Below, in pieces: positions 61,710 to 64,000 of a stretch of DNA of 64,000 nucleotides (the first letter of the stretch is position 1; each line of letters starts with the position of its first letter). The translations under genes and the position numbers were made by a program. The notes below the pieces were generated by a model, which made no database searches, was not told the origin of the DNA, and saw only the letters and a list, made by a program, of their open reading frames with translations. Where the stretch lies: positions 1 to 64,000 of the forward strand of contig NW_027437433.1 in NCBI RefSeq assembly GCF_964204645.1. The letters run 5' to 3'. Source of the stretch: Tubulanus polymorphus. Its lineage: Eukaryota; Nemertea; Palaeonemertea; Tubulaniformes; Tubulanidae.

Positions 61710-64000
61710 TTGAACTGATTTCAAATAGATAGGTGGAAAGAATCAGAATTTTCTGGCTGCATTTGGTTCTGAAGATGATAGACTCGATCCGAAATGATAG
61801 GTTAAGGTAAACTGAACTTATTTCGAGTAGATGGGTTGAAAGATACAGATTTTTCTAGCTAAATATGGTTCTAAAGATGATGAATTATAACTCAATTGAT
61901 GGGTTTGGGTGTATTGAACTGATATCAAATAGATAGGTGGAAAGAATAAGAATTTTCTGGCTGCTTTTGGTTCTGAAGATGATGGATTCAATCTGAAAAG
62001 ATGAGTAAAGGCGTATTGAACTGATTTCAAATAGATAGGTGGAAAGAAACAGAATTTTCTGGCTGCTTTTGGTTCTAAAGATGATGGATTCAATCTGAAA
62101 AGATGGGTTAAGGCTTATTGAACTGATTTCAAATAGATAGGTGGAAAGAATCAGAATTTTCTGGCTGCATTTGGTTCTGAAGATGATAGACTCGATCCGA
62201 AATGATAGGTTAAGGTAAACTGAACTTATTTCGAGTAGATGGGTTGAAAGATACAGATTTTTCTAGCTAAATATGGTTCTAAAGATGATGAATTCTATCT
62301 TAATTGATGGGTTTGGGTGTATTGAACTGATATCAAATAGATAGGTGGAAAGAATAAGAATTTTCTGGCTGCTTTTGGTTCTGAAGATGATGGATTCAAT
62401 CTGAAAAGATGAGTAAAGGCGTATTGAACTGATTTCAAATAGATAGGTGGAAAGAAACAGAATTTTCTGGCTGCTTTTAGTTCTAAAGATGATGGATTCA
62501 ATCTGAAAAGATGGGTTAAGGCTTATTGAACTGATTTCAAATAGATAGGTGGAAAGAATCAGAATTTTCTGGCTGCATTTGGTTCTGAAGATGATAGACT
62601 CGATCCGAAATGATAGGTTAAGGTAAACTGAACTTATTTCGAGTAGATGGGTTGAAAGATACAGATTTTTCTAGCTAAATATGGTTCTAAAGATGATGAA
62701 TTATAACTTAATTGATGGGTTTGGGTGTATTGAACTGATATCAAATAGATAGGTGGAAAGAATAAGAATTTTCTGGCTGCTTTTGGTTCTGAAGATGATG
62801 GATTCAATCTGAAAAGATGAGTAAAGGCGTATTGAACTGATTTCAAATAGATAGGTGGAAAGAATCAGAATTTTCTGGCTGCATTTGGTTCTGAAGATGA
62901 TAGACTCGATCCGAAATGATAGGTTAAGGTAAACTGAACTTATTTCGAGTAGATGGGGTGAAAGATACAGATTTTTCTAGCTAAATATGGTTCTAAAGAT
63001 GATGAATTCTATCTTAATTGATGGGTTTGGGTGTATTGAACTGATATCAAATAGATAGGTGGAAAGAATAAGAATTTTCTGGCTGCTTTTGGTTCTGAAG
63101 ATGATGGATTCAATCTGAAAAGATGAGTAAAGGCGTATTGAACTGATTTCAAATAGATAGGTGGAAAGAAACAGAATTTTCTGGCTGCTTTTGGTTCTAA
63201 AGATGATGGATTCAATCTGAAAAGATGGGTTAAGGCTTATTGAACTGATTTCAAATAGATAGGTGGAAAGAAACAGAATTTTCTGGCTGCTTTTGGTTCT
63301 AAAGATGATGGATTCAATCTGAAAAGATGGGTTAAGGCTTATTGAACTGATTTAAAATAGATAGGTGGAAAGAATCAGAATTTTCTGGCTGCTTTTGGTT
63401 CTGAAGATGATGGATTCAATCTGAAAAGATGGGTTAAGGCGTATTGAACTGATTTCAAATAGATAGGTGGAAAGAAACCGAATTTTCTTGCTGCTTTTGT
63501 TTCTAAAGATGATGGATCAATGTGAAAAGATGGGTTAAGGCGTATTGAACTGATTTCAAATAGATAGGTGGAAAGAAACAGAATTTTCTGGCTGCTTTTG
63601 GTTCTAAAGATGATGGATTCAATCTGAAAAGATGGGTTAAGGCTTATTGAACTGATTTCAAATAGAAAGGTGGAAAGAATCAGAATTTTCTGGCTGCATT
63701 TGGTCCTGAAGATGATAGACTCGATCCGAAATGATAGGTTAAGGTAAACTGAACTTATTTCGAGTAGATGGGTTGAAAGATACAGATTTTTCTAGCTAAA
63801 TATGGTTCTAAAGATGATGAATTCTATCTTAATTGATGGGTTTGGGTGTATTGAACTGATATCAAATAGATAGGTGGAAAGAATAAGAATTTTCTGGCTG
63901 CTTTTGGTTCTGAAGATGATGGATTCAATCTGAAAAGATGAGTAAAGGCGTATTGAACTGATTTCAAATAGATAGGTGGAAAGAAACAGAATTTTCTGGC

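Larger units (their letters stand above)
12589..64000 (+). repeat. 102-bp satellite array (continuous part), about 504 monomers
   Basis: Uninterrupted head-to-tail array to the window end. Taking monomer start as GATGGATTCA, landmarks are GTATTGAACTGATT (pos. 33-46), AATAGATAGGTGGAAAG (50-66), GAATTTTCTGGCTGC (72-86) and GGTTCTRAAGAT (91-102). Five recurrent types are named here. A: GATAGACTCGATCC start, TTTCGAGTAGATGG centre. B: GATGAATTCTATC start, ACTGATATCAAAT. C: GAGTAAAGGCG. D: GGGTTAAGGCTTATT. E: 101 bp with GATGGATCAATGTG. Some B copies carry GAATTATAACT in place of GAATTCTATCT. The array is transcriptionally uncharacterised; pericentromeric, subtelomeric or interstitial location cannot be told from sequence. 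Confidence 0.98.

Noticed and set aside
14383-63215. Dozens of minus-strand open frames of 60-193 codons in the array as genes
   Set aside because: They are the same 34-residue repeat read from the 102-bp satellite, start at TTG, contain no internal methionine, and begin and end according to monomer type.
12589-64000. CRISPR array
   Set aside because: Units are contiguous 102-bp monomers without unique spacers, in eukaryotic-type DNA, with no cas genes.
12589-64000. Hammerhead ribozyme inside the satellite monomer
   Set aside because: The monomer consensus has GAAAC but no CTGATGA core in a compatible position.

Overview
The window is non-coding, AT-rich animal nuclear DNA. It holds a decayed non-LTR retrotransposon tail of a type common in marine invertebrates, TIR elements, minisatellites, promoter-type CCAAT and YY1-like motifs, and a satellite array of more than 50 kb. 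There are no bacterial-style operons and no convincing complete gene. A marine invertebrate such as a mollusc or another lophotrochozoan is the best guess, but the species cannot be named from sequence alone.

Region by region. (1) 1-6.7 kb is unique-looking DNA. It carries a LINE fragment on the minus strand (16-456), a 207-bp MITE-like element (1436-1642), a (GAT)n tract, a promoter-like motif cluster (2731-2856), eight exact-length 37-bp minisatellite units (3486-3781) and weak exon-like pieces near 5.7 kb with a downstream AATAAA. (2) 6.68-12.59 kb is the old left edge of a 102-bp satellite, interrupted by two insertions. The first is a 381-bp insert flanked by a 13-bp direct repeat. The second is a 5,248-bp segment (7341-12588) bounded by about 310-bp diverged terminal inverted repeats and a 4-bp GTAG duplication. 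Removing either insert restores a satellite monomer in register; for the large one the restored monomer is exactly 102 bp. Inside the large element are two inverted copies of a dispersed repeat with a hammerhead-ribozyme-like core, a perfect 23-bp-arm palindrome and a short GGTAAAAATCCCC minisatellite. (3) 12.59-64.0 kb is continuous 102-bp satellite, about 504 monomers, running off the window end. Several monomer types (called A-E here) are arranged in higher-order repeats. The basic one is a 408-bp A-B-C-D tetramer, with 510-, 612-, 1836-, 2447-, 2855-, 3261- and 4179-bp registers and a roughly 12.2-kb register layered on top.

The many open frames of 60-193 codons on the minus strand of the array are not genes. 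The monomer length is divisible by three, so one stop-free frame stays open. They begin at TTG, contain no internal methionine and end in fixed stop-bearing monomer types. The most useful observations are the nested history of the satellite edge (satellite and its A-type monomer order first, then the TIR element), the large-scale duplications traced by private variants, the hammerhead-like motifs, and a gap-type heat-shock-element-like motif in most monomers.
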